Positions 26,576 through 36,322 of a stretch of 64,000 bases of DNA are shown piece after piece. Under the pieces are notes generated by a model that saw nothing but the letters and a program-made list of their open reading frames with translations, was not told the origin of the DNA and searched no databases. Position numbers and translations under genes: made by a program. The DNA is from Janthinobacterium lividum (lineage in GTDB: Bacteria; Pseudomonadota; Gammaproteobacteria; Burkholderiales; Burkholderiaceae_D). How positions within the stretch are numbered: the stretch's first letter is position 1; each line of letters begins with the position of its first letter. The stretch lies in contig NZ_CP139976.1 of NCBI RefSeq assembly GCF_034424625.1, forward strand, positions 3,162,001 to 3,226,000. Reading direction: 5' to 3'.

Positions 26576-29026
26576 ATGACTGCCTCTGCCCGGCCTGGAC
26601 CCTTGCTTGTCATCACCGCAGTCATCTTCATCTTGCTGGGCCTGGCGCTTGCCGGCGGCGGCGCCTGGCTCGTCAGCCTCGGCGGTTCCTGGTATTACGT
26701 CGTGGCCGGTATTGGCATGCTCATCGCGGGCGCGCTCGTGTGGAAGGGGCGGCGCAGCGCCCAGCTGTTTCTCGCGCTGCTGCTGTTCGCCACCCTGATC
26801 TGGTCCGTGATCGAAGTGAAGTTCGACTGGTGGCAATTGCTGCCGCGCCTCGATATCTGGTTTGCCGCCGCCGTCTGGCTGCTGCTGCCGTTCATCGACC
26901 GCCGCCTCGATCCGCCGTTGACGGCCGGGGCGAAACCGCGCGACGCGGGCAAGAGCGCGCTGGCCGCCGCCGTGGTGCTGACGGCCGCCGTGGGCGTGTT
27001 CTCGCTGTTCCAGGATTACTACACCTTGCATGGCGAAGTGCCGGCCGAGAACATGGCGGCCACGCCGCAAGGCGATTTCGCGCCCGGCGTGGCACCCAAC
27101 GACTGGGCCGCGTATGGCCGCTCCGGCTATGGCGACCGCTACGCGCCGGCCGCGCAGATCACGCCGGCCAACGCTGCGCAGCTGAAACAGGCGTGGGTGT
27201 ACAACACGGGCGACTTCAAGGGGCCCAACGATCCGGGCGAGATCGCCAACGAAGTCACGCCCCTGAAGGTGAACGGCATGCTGTACCTGTGCACGCCGCA
27301 TAACATCGTCATCGCGCTGGACCCGGACACGGGCAAGGAGATCTGGCGCCACGATCCGAAGATCAACCGCGACGCATCGAGCTACCAGCACATGATCTGC
27401 CGTGGCGTGGCCTATTGGGACGTCAACGCGGGCCGCGCCAAGGGCGACCCTGCGCCCGAGGCTGCCGCCATGGAATGCCCGCGCCGCATCCTGGCGCCCA
27501 CCATGGATGCGACCCTGATCGCCGTGAATGCCGATACGGGCGAAGCGTGCAAAAGCTTTGGCGAAAACGGCGTGATCGGCCTGTACCATGGCATGGGCAT
27601 GAAGAAGCGGGGCTTTTTGATGCCCACGTCGCCGCCGGCCGTGGCGCAAAACGTGGTGGTGATGGCCGCCAGCGTCACCGATAATTTTTCCACGGAAGAG
27701 CCGTCGGGCGTGATCCGTGGCTACGATCCCGTCACCGGCAAGCTGATGTGGAACTGGGATGCCTCGAACCCGGACGACACGGCGCCGATTGCCGATGGCA
27801 AGACCTACACGAACAACTCGCCCAATTCCTGGGGCGTCTCCAGCGTGGATGAAAAGCTGGGCATGGTCTATATTCCGATGGGCAATGAAACGCCCGACAC
27901 GTGGGGCGGCAACCGCAACCCCCATGGCGAGAAATACAATAGCGCCATCGTCGCGCTGGACCTGGCAACGGGCAAGGTACGCTGGGTTTACCAGACCGTG
28001 CACCACGATATCTGGGACATGGACATCGGCGGCCAGCCCACCCTGGTCGATATCGACACGCCGAAAGGGAAAGTACCGTCCGTGGTGGCCACAACCAAGC
28101 GGGGCGATATCTATGTGATCGACCGGCGCGATGGCAGCCTGGTCGTGCCGGCGCCGGAAAAACCCGTGCCGACGAATAACCCGGCTCCCGGCGACCGCTT
28201 GTCGCCCACGCAGCCATTCTCGGCCCTCACTTTCTTGCCCGAGAAAAACATCAGCGAAACGGATATGTGGGGCACGACGCCGTTCGACCAGCTGGCGTGC
28301 CGCATCATCTTCCGCCAGCACCGCTACGAAGGCCCGTTCACGCCGCAGACGGTGGCCGAAGGCAAGATCAAGGGTGCCATCATCTCGCCGGGCCCGCTCG
28401 GCATCTTCGAGTGGGGCGGGGCGGCTGTCGATCCGGTGCGTCAATTGCTGCTGGTGAACCCCGACTACATGGGCTTCCTGGAACGCCTGGTGCCGCGCGC
28501 GCAAGCCAATGCGAAGGGCGGCACGGGTTCGGAAATGGGCTTGCAGCCGCAGACAGGCGTGCCATTCGCCGTGGAAATCAAGCCCTTTTTGTCGCCGCTC
28601 GGCTTCCCGTGCCAGGCGCCGCCGTGGGGCTATATCGCCGCGGTTGACTTGCGCACCATGAAAAAAGTGTGGATGCACAAGAATGGCACCACGCGCGACA
28701 GCGCCCCAGTCCCCATCGCCTTGCCGCTGGGCGTGCCCAGCCTGGGCGGCATCAGCACCACGGGCGGCGGCGTGGCTTTCCTCAGCAGCACGCTCGACTA
28801 CTACATCCGCGGCTACGACGTGCGCAACGGCAAGACCGTGTGGAAAGCCCGCCTGCCGGCCGGTGGCCAGGCCACGCCGATGAGCTATGTCTCCGACAAG
28901 ACGGGCAAGCAATATGTCGTTGTCATGGCCGGCGGCCATGGATCATTGGGCACGAAGATGGGCGATAGCCTGGTGGCGTTTGCCTTGCCGGACGAGGCGG
29001 TGAAGGAGGCGGGGAAAACGAAATAA
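26576..29026 (+). CDS. gcd: Membrane-bound PQQ-dependent glucose dehydrogenase
   Basis: Quinoprotein of 816 residues that oxidises glucose to gluconolactone in the periplasm and passes electrons to ubiquinone. About five N-terminal membrane helices (residues 8-150) anchor it, followed by an eight-bladed propeller. Family motifs are visible: NDWAAYGRSGYGDRYAP at the propeller start, the tryptophan-docking repeats (e.g. DPDTGKEIWRHDP), the catalytic region VYQTVHHDIWDMDIGGQPT near residue 478, and ATTKRGDIYVIDRRDG containing a lysine expected to contact PQQ. AAAGGAG precedes the ATG. Gluconic acid production by this enzyme solubilises phosphate in many soil bacteria. Confidence 0.97.
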   Translation: MTASARPGPLLVITAVIFILLGLALAGGGAWLVSLGGSWYYVVAGIGMLIAGALVWKGRRSAQLFLALLLFATLIWSVIEVKFDWWQLLPRLDIWFAAAVWLLLPFIDRRLDPPLTAGAKPRDAGKSALAAAVVLTAAVGVFSLFQDYYTLHGEVPAENMAATPQGDFAPGVAPNDWAAYGRSGYGDRYAPAAQITPANAAQLKQAWVYNTGDFKGPNDPGEIANEVTPLKVNGMLYLCTPHNIVIALDPDTGKEIWRHDPKINRDASSYQHMICRGVAYWDVNAGRAKGDPAPEAAAMECPRRILAPTMDATLIAVNADTGEACKSFGENGVIGLYHGMGMKKRGFLMPTSPPAVAQNVVVMAASVTDNFSTEEPSGVIRGYDPVTGKLMWNWDASNPDDTAPIADGKTYTNNSPNSWGVSSVDEKLGMVYIPMGNETPDTWGGNRNPHGEKYNSAIVALDLATGKVRWVYQTVHHDIWDMDIGGQPTLVDIDTPKGKVPSVVATTKRGDIYVIDRRDGSLVVPAPEKPVPTNNPAPGDRLSPTQPFSALTFLPEKNISETDMWGTTPFDQLACRIIFRQHRYEGPFTPQTVAEGKIKGAIISPGPLGIFEWGGAAVDPVRQLLLVNPDYMGFLERLVPRAQANAKGGTGSEMGLQPQTGVPFAVEIKPFLSPLGFPCQAPPWGYIAAVDLRTMKKVWMHKNGTTRDSAPVPIALPLGVPSLGGISTTGGGVAFLSSTLDYYIRGYDVRNGKTVWKARLPAGGQATPMSYVSDKTGKQYVVVMAGGHGSLGTKMGDSLVAFALPDEAVKEAGKTK

Positions 29027-29039
29027 TTACGCTCGCTTC

Positions 29040-29063
29040 GGCGCCGCCACTGCTGGCGGCGCC
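29040..29063 (+). terminator. Hairpin after gcd
   Basis: GGCGCCGCC and GGCGGCGCC form a perfect 9-bp stem with a 6-base loop, 14 bases after the gcd stop. There is no T run. Confidence 0.5.
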
Positions 29064-29175
29064 GCAGCGTCATTCATTGTCGGGCTGGCGAGTTTTCAAA
29101 TTTGCATGTTGCTTGTGGGAATGCCGTTTGTTAGACTCAGGAGCGGACCCATATCGCATATCTGTGACTGACTTA

Positions 29176-29844
29176 ATGAAAACGACGACCCTCTCAGTAA
29201 TAACTGCCGCATTACTTTCCCTTGGTGCTTGTTCTCCTAAAACACCCAATGCCGAACTGGATGCGGCAAATAAAAAGATCGCCGCGCTGGAAGCCGAGCT
29301 GGCGCTTGAAAAGGCGAAAAACGCTCCAGTTCCCGTAGCCGGTGCCGCAGCCTCTGCGCCAGTGGCAAGCGCCGCTGCCGTGGCCGAAACAGTTGTGACG
29401 GGAAAACAGTGGAATTATGATGTGAGTGAAGACAAGATGGATGGCGGCACGACCTATTTCGCTAACGTGTATAGCACCAATAGCGTTAATTTTGACTTCC
29501 CCTACAGCGGATTACAAAACGCCAAATTGACTTTGCGGGCAGGATACCGTCAAGGTAAAGATGTGATTTTTTCCATTAGAAAGGGGCAGATATTGTGCCC
29601 CTCCTATCAAGATTGCACGGTACTGGTGAGATTTGATGACGAAAAGCCCGTGAATTATTCCGCAGTGGCTCCTGCGGACAATAGTTCAGATACGATTTTC
29701 TTGCGCAATTATGAGAAATTCCTGGGAAAACTGCAAAAAGCGAAAAGAGTGCGGATTGCCGTGGATATTTTTCAGGAAGGCGCACCCGTATTTGAATTTG
29801 ATGTCAGCGGATTTGACCGCCAACAATATCAGCCCAAGAAATAA
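29176..29844 (+). CDS. Hypothetical lipoprotein with short coiled coil
   Basis: A 222-residue predicted lipoprotein. The signal peptide ends in the lipobox LGAC with Cys19 as the lipidated residue. Residues about 27-50 form a short heptad-type coiled coil (AELDAANKKIAALEAELALEKAK), then an Ala/Val/Pro linker, then a globular domain about 85-222 containing KQWNYDVSEDKMDGG. The frame is open from 29077, but the start at 29176 gives the signal peptide directly; its ribosome binding site is poor. Base composition is lower in GC than neighbours. No function can be assigned. Confidence 0.75.
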   Translation: MKTTTLSVITAALLSLGACSPKTPNAELDAANKKIAALEAELALEKAKNAPVPVAGAAASAPVASAAAVAETVVTGKQWNYDVSEDKMDGGTTYFANVYSTNSVNFDFPYSGLQNAKLTLRAGYRQGKDVIFSIRKGQILCPSYQDCTVLVRFDDEKPVNYSAVAPADNSSDTIFLRNYEKFLGKLQKAKRVRIAVDIFQEGAPVFEFDVSGFDRQQYQPKK

Positions 29845-29858
29845 ATTCGCTTCCTGAT

Positions 29859-29901
29859 AAAAGGGCGTTGTCCGCAAGCTTATTGCAGACAACGCCCTTT
29901 T
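29859..29901. terminator. Bidirectional intrinsic terminator
   Basis: AAAAGGGCGTTGTC and GACAACGCCCTTTT form a perfect 14-bp stem around a 15-base loop, followed by T residues on the plus strand and preceded by A residues that give T residues on the minus strand. It lies between the convergent lipoprotein and DUF748 genes and can stop both. Confidence 0.85.
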
Positions 29902-32900
29902 TTATTTCGCTGCCAATCCCAGCTTCAACCCCACCAGCTTGCCCGGCGCAGCCTCCGTTTTTTCCGGTGCGCCCGCGCTGACCCTGGCCGCCGGCGTGCC
30001 GTCCTGCTGCAGGGCTGCCAGGATGGCTGCGCTGCGCTGGGCGCCCAGCTTGCTCAAGGCGTCGGCAGGCAGGTGCTGCCTCGCTTCCAGCTGCTCGCGC
30101 AAGCCGTTGTAGAAAGCGCCCGTGTCGGCCACTTGCGGCTCTCCCTCGATCAGTTTGCCCAGGCGTTGCAGGACGGGGATCTTGGCCGCCGCCGGGGCGG
30201 AGGCGCTGGCGGATGCCGCCGCTGCGGCCGCTGTGGCTGGTACGGCCGATTCCGCCGCCTTTTTCTGCTTGTCCAGCTCGGCCTTGCCGAAGCGTTCGCC
30301 GTACAGGTCGCGCAGGGCGCCGCGTATCTTGCGCTCGCCCAGGTTCAGCGGTCCCGGTTCCTCGCCCGCTTCCAGCTTGATGCCGGCCTTGGCGGCGACG
30401 GCGCGGCGCACGGCCTGGGCGCGCAGGGCGGCCGCGTCCGTGTCGCTGTACTGACCCGGCACGGCCAGCTTCAGCTGTTCGCGCTTGGCCAGGATTTGCG
30501 CCACCTGCTTGAGTTTTTCCCGTTCCGGCGGCAGCAGCACGGCGCTGCCCGCATCGAAGTCGATGGATTCGAGCTTGTCGGCGCTGATGCCCAGCAAATT
30601 GCCCAGCGCGCGGAACGGCGCCGTGACGATTTTCGTCAGCACATTGCCCACGGCTTTCCAGATCAGGGCGCCATAGCTGAATTGCGGGTCGTTCATGTCG
30701 CCCGACACGGGCAAACCGAGGTCGATGCGTCCGTCCGAATCCTTGAGGATGGCCAGCGCCAGTTCCAACGGCAGTTTCAATGCGTCCGGACTGTCGATGC
30801 GCTCGCCCAGGGTCAGCTTGTCGAGCACGATCTGGTTGGTGCCGTCGAGCTGGCGGTTGCGCACCTTGTATTGCAAGTCCAGCGAAATCTTGCCTTCAGC
30901 CACCTTGTAGCCGGCGAATTTCATCGTGTACGGCGAGGCGGACACCATATCGACATTCTTGAAGACCACGTTCAAGTCCGTATTGTCGGTGGGCGCAAAC
31001 GGATTGAGTTGGCCACGCACGCGGGCCAGGCCGAATTCGTCGATGCGGCCGTCAAGTTCAATCTGGCTGCGCGCATCGCGCTTCGTCGACAGGCCCGTGA
31101 CGACGCCATTGAGTTCATAGATCTTGGCGGCGAACTGGGGCCGCAAGCTGAGGTCGGCAAAGTCCAGCTTGGCGTTTTGCAGGCGCACGCGGCGCACGCG
31201 CACGGGGAAGGCGGCGTCCGCTGCCGGCGTGGCGGTGGCCGACGGCGCTGGCGCTGGCGCGGCCGGTTCCGGCGCTTTCACCAGCAGGCGCTGCGCGTTC
31301 AGGCTGCGGTCGTTTTCGATGATCAGCTGGGCGTTCGGTTCCACCACGCGCAGTTCGGGGATGTCGACAAAATCGGGCCCCACGCTGGCTGTCAGCTTGT
31401 CGGCGCGCACGCTCTTCCACGAGGCAAAGCGCTTGCCATCCGTTTCATTGAGCACGAGGCCGGCGATATCCACGCCGCCCACATAGCGTACTTTCGGCGC
31501 TTTCGGCGCTTTCGGCACGCCGCCGCCCGTCGTCAGGCGGCCGCTGCCGGAGAGCGAGCCGCCCGCCAGCTTCAGTTTCACATGCTGCGCCAGCAACGGT
31601 TGCACGGGCGCCAGGGTCAGCTGTTTCAAATTCAATTGCGCATCGACGGCGCCCGTGCCCGGCACGAACTTGCCATTGGCCGTGAGCAAGCCGCCTTCGC
31701 GCAGGCCCACGCCCAGCTCGAACGGCAGCGCCTGTTGCATGTCGTTGCTGACGTTTTGCAGGGACAGGCGTGCACCCTGCAGGTTGCCCTTGATGCCAGT
31801 GCCCGCATCGTCGAAACGGGCGCCGAACTTGCTCAGTTCCACCTTGTCCACCCTGGTGGACCAGGGGGCGGATGGTGCCTCCTTGGCAGAGTCGGCTTTG
31901 CCGGAGGCAAACACGGGCAGCTTTTGCGCAATCGCAAACTCTCCCTGGCGGTTGCGCGCCAGGTCGATCTGCGCGCCGCTGGCCGTCACGGCGCCCAGGT
32001 GCACGGTATGTGCCGCCAGGTCGATCTTGCCTTCCGTAAAGCCCAATTGGGCCAGCTTGAACGGCGTTTGCGCGCCCCGCTGCATGGCGAGGTCGGCCAG
32101 GCTGAAGCTCGCGCCGTCGATCACGGTGGCCATGCCCGCTGGACCTTGTTGCAAGCCCAGTTGCAGCTGCAGTTGCAATTGTTTCGCGTTCAGCTGCAAA
32201 GCCGGCGAGACGGTTTCATCGATGGCGGACACGTCCACATTGGCCAGCGCCAGCTGATGCAAGTCCACCTTCCACTTGCCCGGCTTGGATGGTGGGGACG
32301 ACGCGGCGGAGGCCGCCGGTGCAGGATTGCCCGGCAGCATCAGGTTCGCCACGTCGATCTCGCCCTTGCTGTCGCGGCGCACGGCCACCGTGCCGCCGTA
32401 CAGATTGATTTTATCCACCGTGACGTTCTGGCGCGCCAGGTCCACGTTCACGCCGGCAATGCCCAAGGTATCCAGCGATGTGAATGCCTCTCCTTTTCCG
32501 TCGCGCACCAGCGCCAGGTCGCGCAAGGCCAGGCCCGCGCCTTTGACGGTGGCTTCCAGCTTGCCGTCCGCATACGAAAAGGCGTAGGGCAGGCGCGCCG
32601 ACAGCTTGCCGCTGCTCACTTGCGCGCGCGTGTACGCCTTCAAATACGCGGCCAGGCCGGGCAGGGAGGCGTCGTTCAGTATCAGTTCGCCTTCGCCACG
32701 GATGGGACTCAGCGAGGCCGTGCCGCGCCAGTGCAGCTTGCCGCCGCGCGCCGCGTCGGCGCTGAGGCTGTAGCTGCCGTTGGCGTCGGGCAGGGTCGAG
32801 ATATTATCGAGCGTAAAATTGATCGGCGTGAAGTTGTCTGCGTAGCCGGCCTTCTGATCTTGCCAGTCCACTTTGCCTTGTTCCAGCGCAAAGTGGGCGA

Positions 32901-33390
32901 TGACGAGGCGCGGCATGCCGCCGTCGCTTTTTTCCGGATGCTTGCGTTGCCAGGTGGCCAGCACTTCGGCCAGGTTGAACTTGCCGTCCGGCGTGATCGT
33001 CAGCTGCGCTTGCGGCGCCGTGATGCGGATTTCCGCCAGGCTCCAGGCGCGGCGCACGATAGATTTCCATTCCAGCTGCACGGCCAGGGCACCGATGGAC
33101 AGCAGCGGTGCGCCGCTCTTGCCATCCGCGCCGGGCGCTTCCTTGAAAGCGATCTGGTCCGCTTCCAGGCGCAAGGTAAACGGGTTGAAGCGCACGTCAG
33201 CGATGCTGGCCTGGCGCGCGAGTTCTTTCTCGGCAAATTTGGGTAACTGGTTTTTGATGACGTAGGGCACCAGCCAGAAGCCGGCCGCGCTGTAGGCGGC
33301 CAGGGCGCAGCCTGTGCCGACGGCCCAGCGCTGCCAGCGTTTCCAGCGAAATGTTTTCGTCTGCACGCTTTTGTTGTCGATTGTGTTCAC
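29902..33390 (-). CDS. DUF748 / AsmA-like envelope protein
   Basis: A 1162-residue protein with one N-terminal membrane anchor (about residues 22-43) and a long, repetitive beta-rich region, as in AsmA/TamB-like proteins that bridge the envelope and are implicated in lipid transport. DUF748 features include the N-terminal RWAVGTGCALAAYSAAGFWLVPYVIKNQLPKF and, near residue 960, SIDFDAGSAVLLPPEREKL, which looks OmpA-like. Ala/Pro/Ser-rich low-complexity segments separate subdomains. The frame is open to 33480, but the GTG at 33390 has AAAGGTAAG upstream and is preferred. It is divergent from the Fur-box-linked receptor gene. Confidence 0.85.
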   Translation of the reverse strand: MNTIDNKSVQTKTFRWKRWQRWAVGTGCALAAYSAAGFWLVPYVIKNQLPKFAEKELARQASIADVRFNPFTLRLEADQIAFKEAPGADGKSGAPLLSIGALAVQLEWKSIVRRAWSLAEIRITAPQAQLTITPDGKFNLAEVLATWQRKHPEKSDGGMPRLVIAHFALEQGKVDWQDQKAGYADNFTPINFTLDNISTLPDANGSYSLSADAARGGKLHWRGTASLSPIRGEGELILNDASLPGLAAYLKAYTRAQVSSGKLSARLPYAFSYADGKLEATVKGAGLALRDLALVRDGKGEAFTSLDTLGIAGVNVDLARQNVTVDKINLYGGTVAVRRDSKGEIDVANLMLPGNPAPAASAASSPPSKPGKWKVDLHQLALANVDVSAIDETVSPALQLNAKQLQLQLQLGLQQGPAGMATVIDGASFSLADLAMQRGAQTPFKLAQLGFTEGKIDLAAHTVHLGAVTASGAQIDLARNRQGEFAIAQKLPVFASGKADSAKEAPSAPWSTRVDKVELSKFGARFDDAGTGIKGNLQGARLSLQNVSNDMQQALPFELGVGLREGGLLTANGKFVPGTGAVDAQLNLKQLTLAPVQPLLAQHVKLKLAGGSLSGSGRLTTGGGVPKAPKAPKVRYVGGVDIAGLVLNETDGKRFASWKSVRADKLTASVGPDFVDIPELRVVEPNAQLIIENDRSLNAQRLLVKAPEPAAPAPAPSATATPAADAAFPVRVRRVRLQNAKLDFADLSLRPQFAAKIYELNGVVTGLSTKRDARSQIELDGRIDEFGLARVRGQLNPFAPTDNTDLNVVFKNVDMVSASPYTMKFAGYKVAEGKISLDLQYKVRNRQLDGTNQIVLDKLTLGERIDSPDALKLPLELALAILKDSDGRIDLGLPVSGDMNDPQFSYGALIWKAVGNVLTKIVTAPFRALGNLLGISADKLESIDFDAGSAVLLPPEREKLKQVAQILAKREQLKLAVPGQYSDTDAAALRAQAVRRAVAAKAGIKLEAGEEPGPLNLGERKIRGALRDLYGERFGKAELDKQKKAAESAVPATAAAAAASASASAPAAAKIPVLQRLGKLIEGEPQVADTGAFYNGLREQLEARQHLPADALSKLGAQRSAAILAALQQDGTPAARVSAGAPEKTEAAPGKLVGLKLGLAAK

Positions 33391-33554
33391 GAACTTACCT
33401 TTAATATTCTTGTTAGGCGGCGCAATCTGCGCGCCGTGACTGTCAGTATGCCTCTTTGCGGCCTCGTCTGCAAAATCCAAACGTGTTCAAGTGATAACAG
33501 GTGCTCCGGTGATCTTGTTTCTTCTGTAAAACTCACACAAACTCACCTTTTATT

Positions 33555-33573
33555 GATAATGATTCCCATTACC
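33555..33573. promoter_or_regulatory. Fur box
   Basis: GATAATGATTCCCATTACC matches the 19-base Fur consensus at 15 positions. It lies 65 bases upstream of the siderophore receptor start, so the receptor is predicted to be repressed when iron is plentiful. Confidence 0.75.
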
Positions 33574-33637
33574 GGTATCATGACCACTAACCGTAAGTTT
33601 CCATTTGTACATATTTTCTCATTGAAAGCCCGATGTC

Positions 33638-35782
33638 ATGCCTGTCGCTTTTCCCCGCACCCGTTTACTTCCAGTCGCCGCAGCCCTGTCGCTGGCCTTC
33701 GCTTCCCACGCCGTGTTGGCGGCCAATGGGGCCAGCGGCCAGGACGACCTGACGGCTGGCGATGAGAAAGTCATGCAAGCGGTGCAGGTGACGGGCACCC
33801 GCGCGCAGGGCCTGGTGCCGCTCACTACGGAGGCGGGCAGCTTTCGTGGCGCCAGCATCATGGACGTGCCGTCGACCGTCAACGTGATCACGCGCGAATT
33901 GCTGGAGCAGCAAGCCGTGTCCGGCCTGTACGACGCCGTGCGCAATACGGCGGGCGTGACGCGCCAGCAAAACGGCGGCGAGACCTGGGATCAATTGGTG
34001 ATACGCGGCATCGCCGTGGAAAACCGCACGAATTACCGCCTGAACGGTTCCATGCCCATCATGAACTTTTCGCAAGTGCCCATGGAGAACAAGGAGCGGG
34101 TGGAAGTGCTGAAGGGCGCCTCGGCCCTGTATTACGGGTTTACCTCGCCGGCCGGCGTCGTCAACTTCGTCACCAAGCGGGCCGGCAGCAAGCCCGTCAC
34201 GAGCATGGGCTTGAGCCTCGATGACCGTGGCAGTGCCGTGGCGAATATCGACATTGGCCGCCGTTTTGGCGCGCAGCAGGAATTCGGCGTGCGCGTGAAT
34301 GCGGCCGGCGGCACCCTGGGTTCCTGGCTGGACCATGTCGGCAACGGCAACCGCCGTTTCCTTTCCACGGCGCTCGACTGGAGAGTAACGAACAAACTGC
34401 TGCTGAAGGCGGATCTGGAATACGAGCGCCGCAGGGTGACCGAGCAGGCGGGCGTGGCCTTGCCCACGGCCGTGAAAGGCGTGATCAGTTTGCCGCGCGC
34501 CGTCGATCCGCGCCAGCTGATCGGCCCCGACTGGTCAAATTTCGAGGCGCAGACGAAAAACGCGCAATTGCGCGCCGATTACGCCATCACGGATGGCTGG
34601 GCCTTGACGGTGGAAGCGGGCCACGCGGAAACGGCGCGCGACCGCCGCCTGGCCATCTTCCGCCTGAACAACGCGTCCGCGCTGGCCACGGGCGCGGGCC
34701 GCATCACGGGCAATATCCAGCACAGCGTGACGGCGTCGGACCTGCTGCGCGCGGAACTGGCTGGCAATTTCAATACGGGTTTTATCGCCCATGAACTGAC
34801 CCTGGGCGCCTCGCGCACGGACAAGTCGCAAGATCCGATTTACCAGAGCAACTATACGATTGCCTCGCAAAACCTGTACAACCCCGTGCCCGTGACGAAT
34901 GTCGTGTTCGGTCCCAAGCCCACCTCGCCCACGACGGCCGCGCTCGACACGCGCGACACGGGCTTGTACGCGCTTGACCGCATGGTCTTCAGCCCGCAAT
35001 GGCAAAGCGTCATCGGCGTGCGCCGCAGCAGCTATCAAAGCGACCAGGGCGTCAGCCACTACGACGTCAGCAAGACGACGCCGATGGCGTCAGTGATTTA
35101 CAAGGCCACGCCCGAGCTGTCGTTTTACGTGTCCACGGCGCGCGGGCTGGAGGAGGGGGAGACGGGGCCCACGGGCACCGCCAACCAGGGCGTCAAGATG
35201 GCGCCCGGAGTCAGCAAACAGAAAGAGCTGGGCGCGCGCTGGCTGACCCCAAGCGGCACCTTGCTTTCCGCCGCGTTGTTCGACATCACGCGCCCCGGCT
35301 ACTATACCAACGCCAGCAATGTGTTCACGTCCGATGGCGAACAGCACTACCGTGGCCTGGAGCTGTCGACCCAGGGCAAGCTGACGCGCCAGCTGTCGTG
35401 GCAGACGTCAGCCCAGTTCCTCGACCCAAGCTTTGCGCGCATCAACGCCGACTACAACGGCAAGGCACCGGAAAACGCATCGAAACGCACGGCCAGCGCC
35501 TTTTTGGCTTACGCGTTTGACGCCGTGCCGGGCCTGTCCGTCAACGGCGGCGCGTATTACTACAGCGCCCGTCCCGTCAACGACCTGAACCAGGCGTTCC
35601 TCGGCGGCGTGAGCCTGTTCAGCGCGGGCGCCCGCTATGCGAGCCGCGTGATGGACAAGGCCGTCGTGTGGCAGCTCAACGTGGAAAATGCGGCCGACAA
35701 GCGCTACTGGGCCGGCGCCGGCACGCGCCTGGCGTCCGGCGCGCCGCGCGCCGTCAAGCTGTCGATGAAAGTGGATTGGTAG
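33638..35782 (+). CDS. TonB-dependent siderophore receptor
   Basis: Outer-membrane ferric siderophore receptor of 714 residues. A signal peptide ends near residue 29 (AVLA-ANG). The plug follows with VQVTGTRAQG, DVPSTVNVITRELLEQQ, LVIRGIAVENR and KERVEVLKGASALYYGFTSPAGVVNFVTKR. The barrel continues to a C-terminal aromatic residue (MKVDW). The Fur box upstream supports an iron role. It has a YYGF variant of the usual GASALLYG loop. Which siderophore it carries cannot be told; it differs from the truncated receptor at the left edge. Confidence 0.93.
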   Translation: MPVAFPRTRLLPVAAALSLAFASHAVLAANGASGQDDLTAGDEKVMQAVQVTGTRAQGLVPLTTEAGSFRGASIMDVPSTVNVITRELLEQQAVSGLYDAVRNTAGVTRQQNGGETWDQLVIRGIAVENRTNYRLNGSMPIMNFSQVPMENKERVEVLKGASALYYGFTSPAGVVNFVTKRAGSKPVTSMGLSLDDRGSAVANIDIGRRFGAQQEFGVRVNAAGGTLGSWLDHVGNGNRRFLSTALDWRVTNKLLLKADLEYERRRVTEQAGVALPTAVKGVISLPRAVDPRQLIGPDWSNFEAQTKNAQLRADYAITDGWALTVEAGHAETARDRRLAIFRLNNASALATGAGRITGNIQHSVTASDLLRAELAGNFNTGFIAHELTLGASRTDKSQDPIYQSNYTIASQNLYNPVPVTNVVFGPKPTSPTTAALDTRDTGLYALDRMVFSPQWQSVIGVRRSSYQSDQGVSHYDVSKTTPMASVIYKATPELSFYVSTARGLEEGETGPTGTANQGVKMAPGVSKQKELGARWLTPSGTLLSAALFDITRPGYYTNASNVFTSDGEQHYRGLELSTQGKLTRQLSWQTSAQFLDPSFARINADYNGKAPENASKRTASAFLAYAFDAVPGLSVNGGAYYYSARPVNDLNQAFLGGVSLFSAGARYASRVMDKAVVWQLNVENAADKRYWAGAGTRLASGAPRAVKLSMKVDW

Positions 35783-35837
35783 GGAAGGCTTGACCTGGAC
35801 CCTGTGCGCAGGGTGCTTGCCCTGATACAATGTTGCC

Positions 35838-36233
35838 ATGTTCATCAGCAAAGGCAAGGCAAGCATCGTCCTGTGGATCGCGTGTATCGCCATCTTCCTG
35901 GCCACGCTCGCCCCTACGGTGTCGCGCGCGCTGACGGTCGCCAGCGGCCTGGCCGTGCCCAGCCTGGAAATCTGCTCTGTGGCGGGCGGCATGAACATGC
36001 TGCCTGCGGCATTCTCCACGGACGCGCCCGATACCTCCAAGGGCGGCATGCGCATGGGCGATTGCCCGTGCTGCAGCATGCATGCGGCCACCCTCGATAT
36101 TCCCCCCACGACCCTGGTGCTCGCTTCCGGAGAAATCCTCACGGGCTTGCTGCCCCTGCTGTTCTACCGATCCGCCACGCCCCTGTTCGCCTGGACGCCC
36201 GTCCAGCCCCGCGGGCCGCCCGCCGCTTTCTGA
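35838..36233 (+). CDS. DUF2946 family protein, likely copper-associated
   Basis: A 131-residue protein with an N-terminal hydrophobic segment (about 8-27) and a Cys/His/Met-rich centre: ICSVAGGMNM, GGMRMGDCPCCSMHAATLDIPP. The CPCC plus His arrangement is the DUF2946 signature. In other genomes this family is often found beside copper TonB receptors, and here the OprC-type receptor follows 89 bases later, so a role in periplasmic copper handling is inferred. The start codon has no clear ribosome binding site. A second hydrophobic patch lies around residues 92-110. Confidence 0.75.
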   Translation: MFISKGKASIVLWIACIAIFLATLAPTVSRALTVASGLAVPSLEICSVAGGMNMLPAAFSTDAPDTSKGGMRMGDCPCCSMHAATLDIPPTTLVLASGEILTGLLPLLFYRSATPLFAWTPVQPRGPPAAF

Positions 36234-36322
36234 TCTGTCCCTTTCCCTGAACTGCCTTGCGCCGCGCGTGTCGTGCGCTTGCGTGTGTTCGTTTTACCTA
36301 TACAGAATCTGAAAGCAGCACC

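Noticed and set aside
30073..33246. Plus-strand open frame of 1057 codons opposite the DUF748 gene
   Set aside because: Low-complexity His/Arg/Gln-rich translation without domains; the minus-strand protein has an anchor, DUF748 features and a good start.
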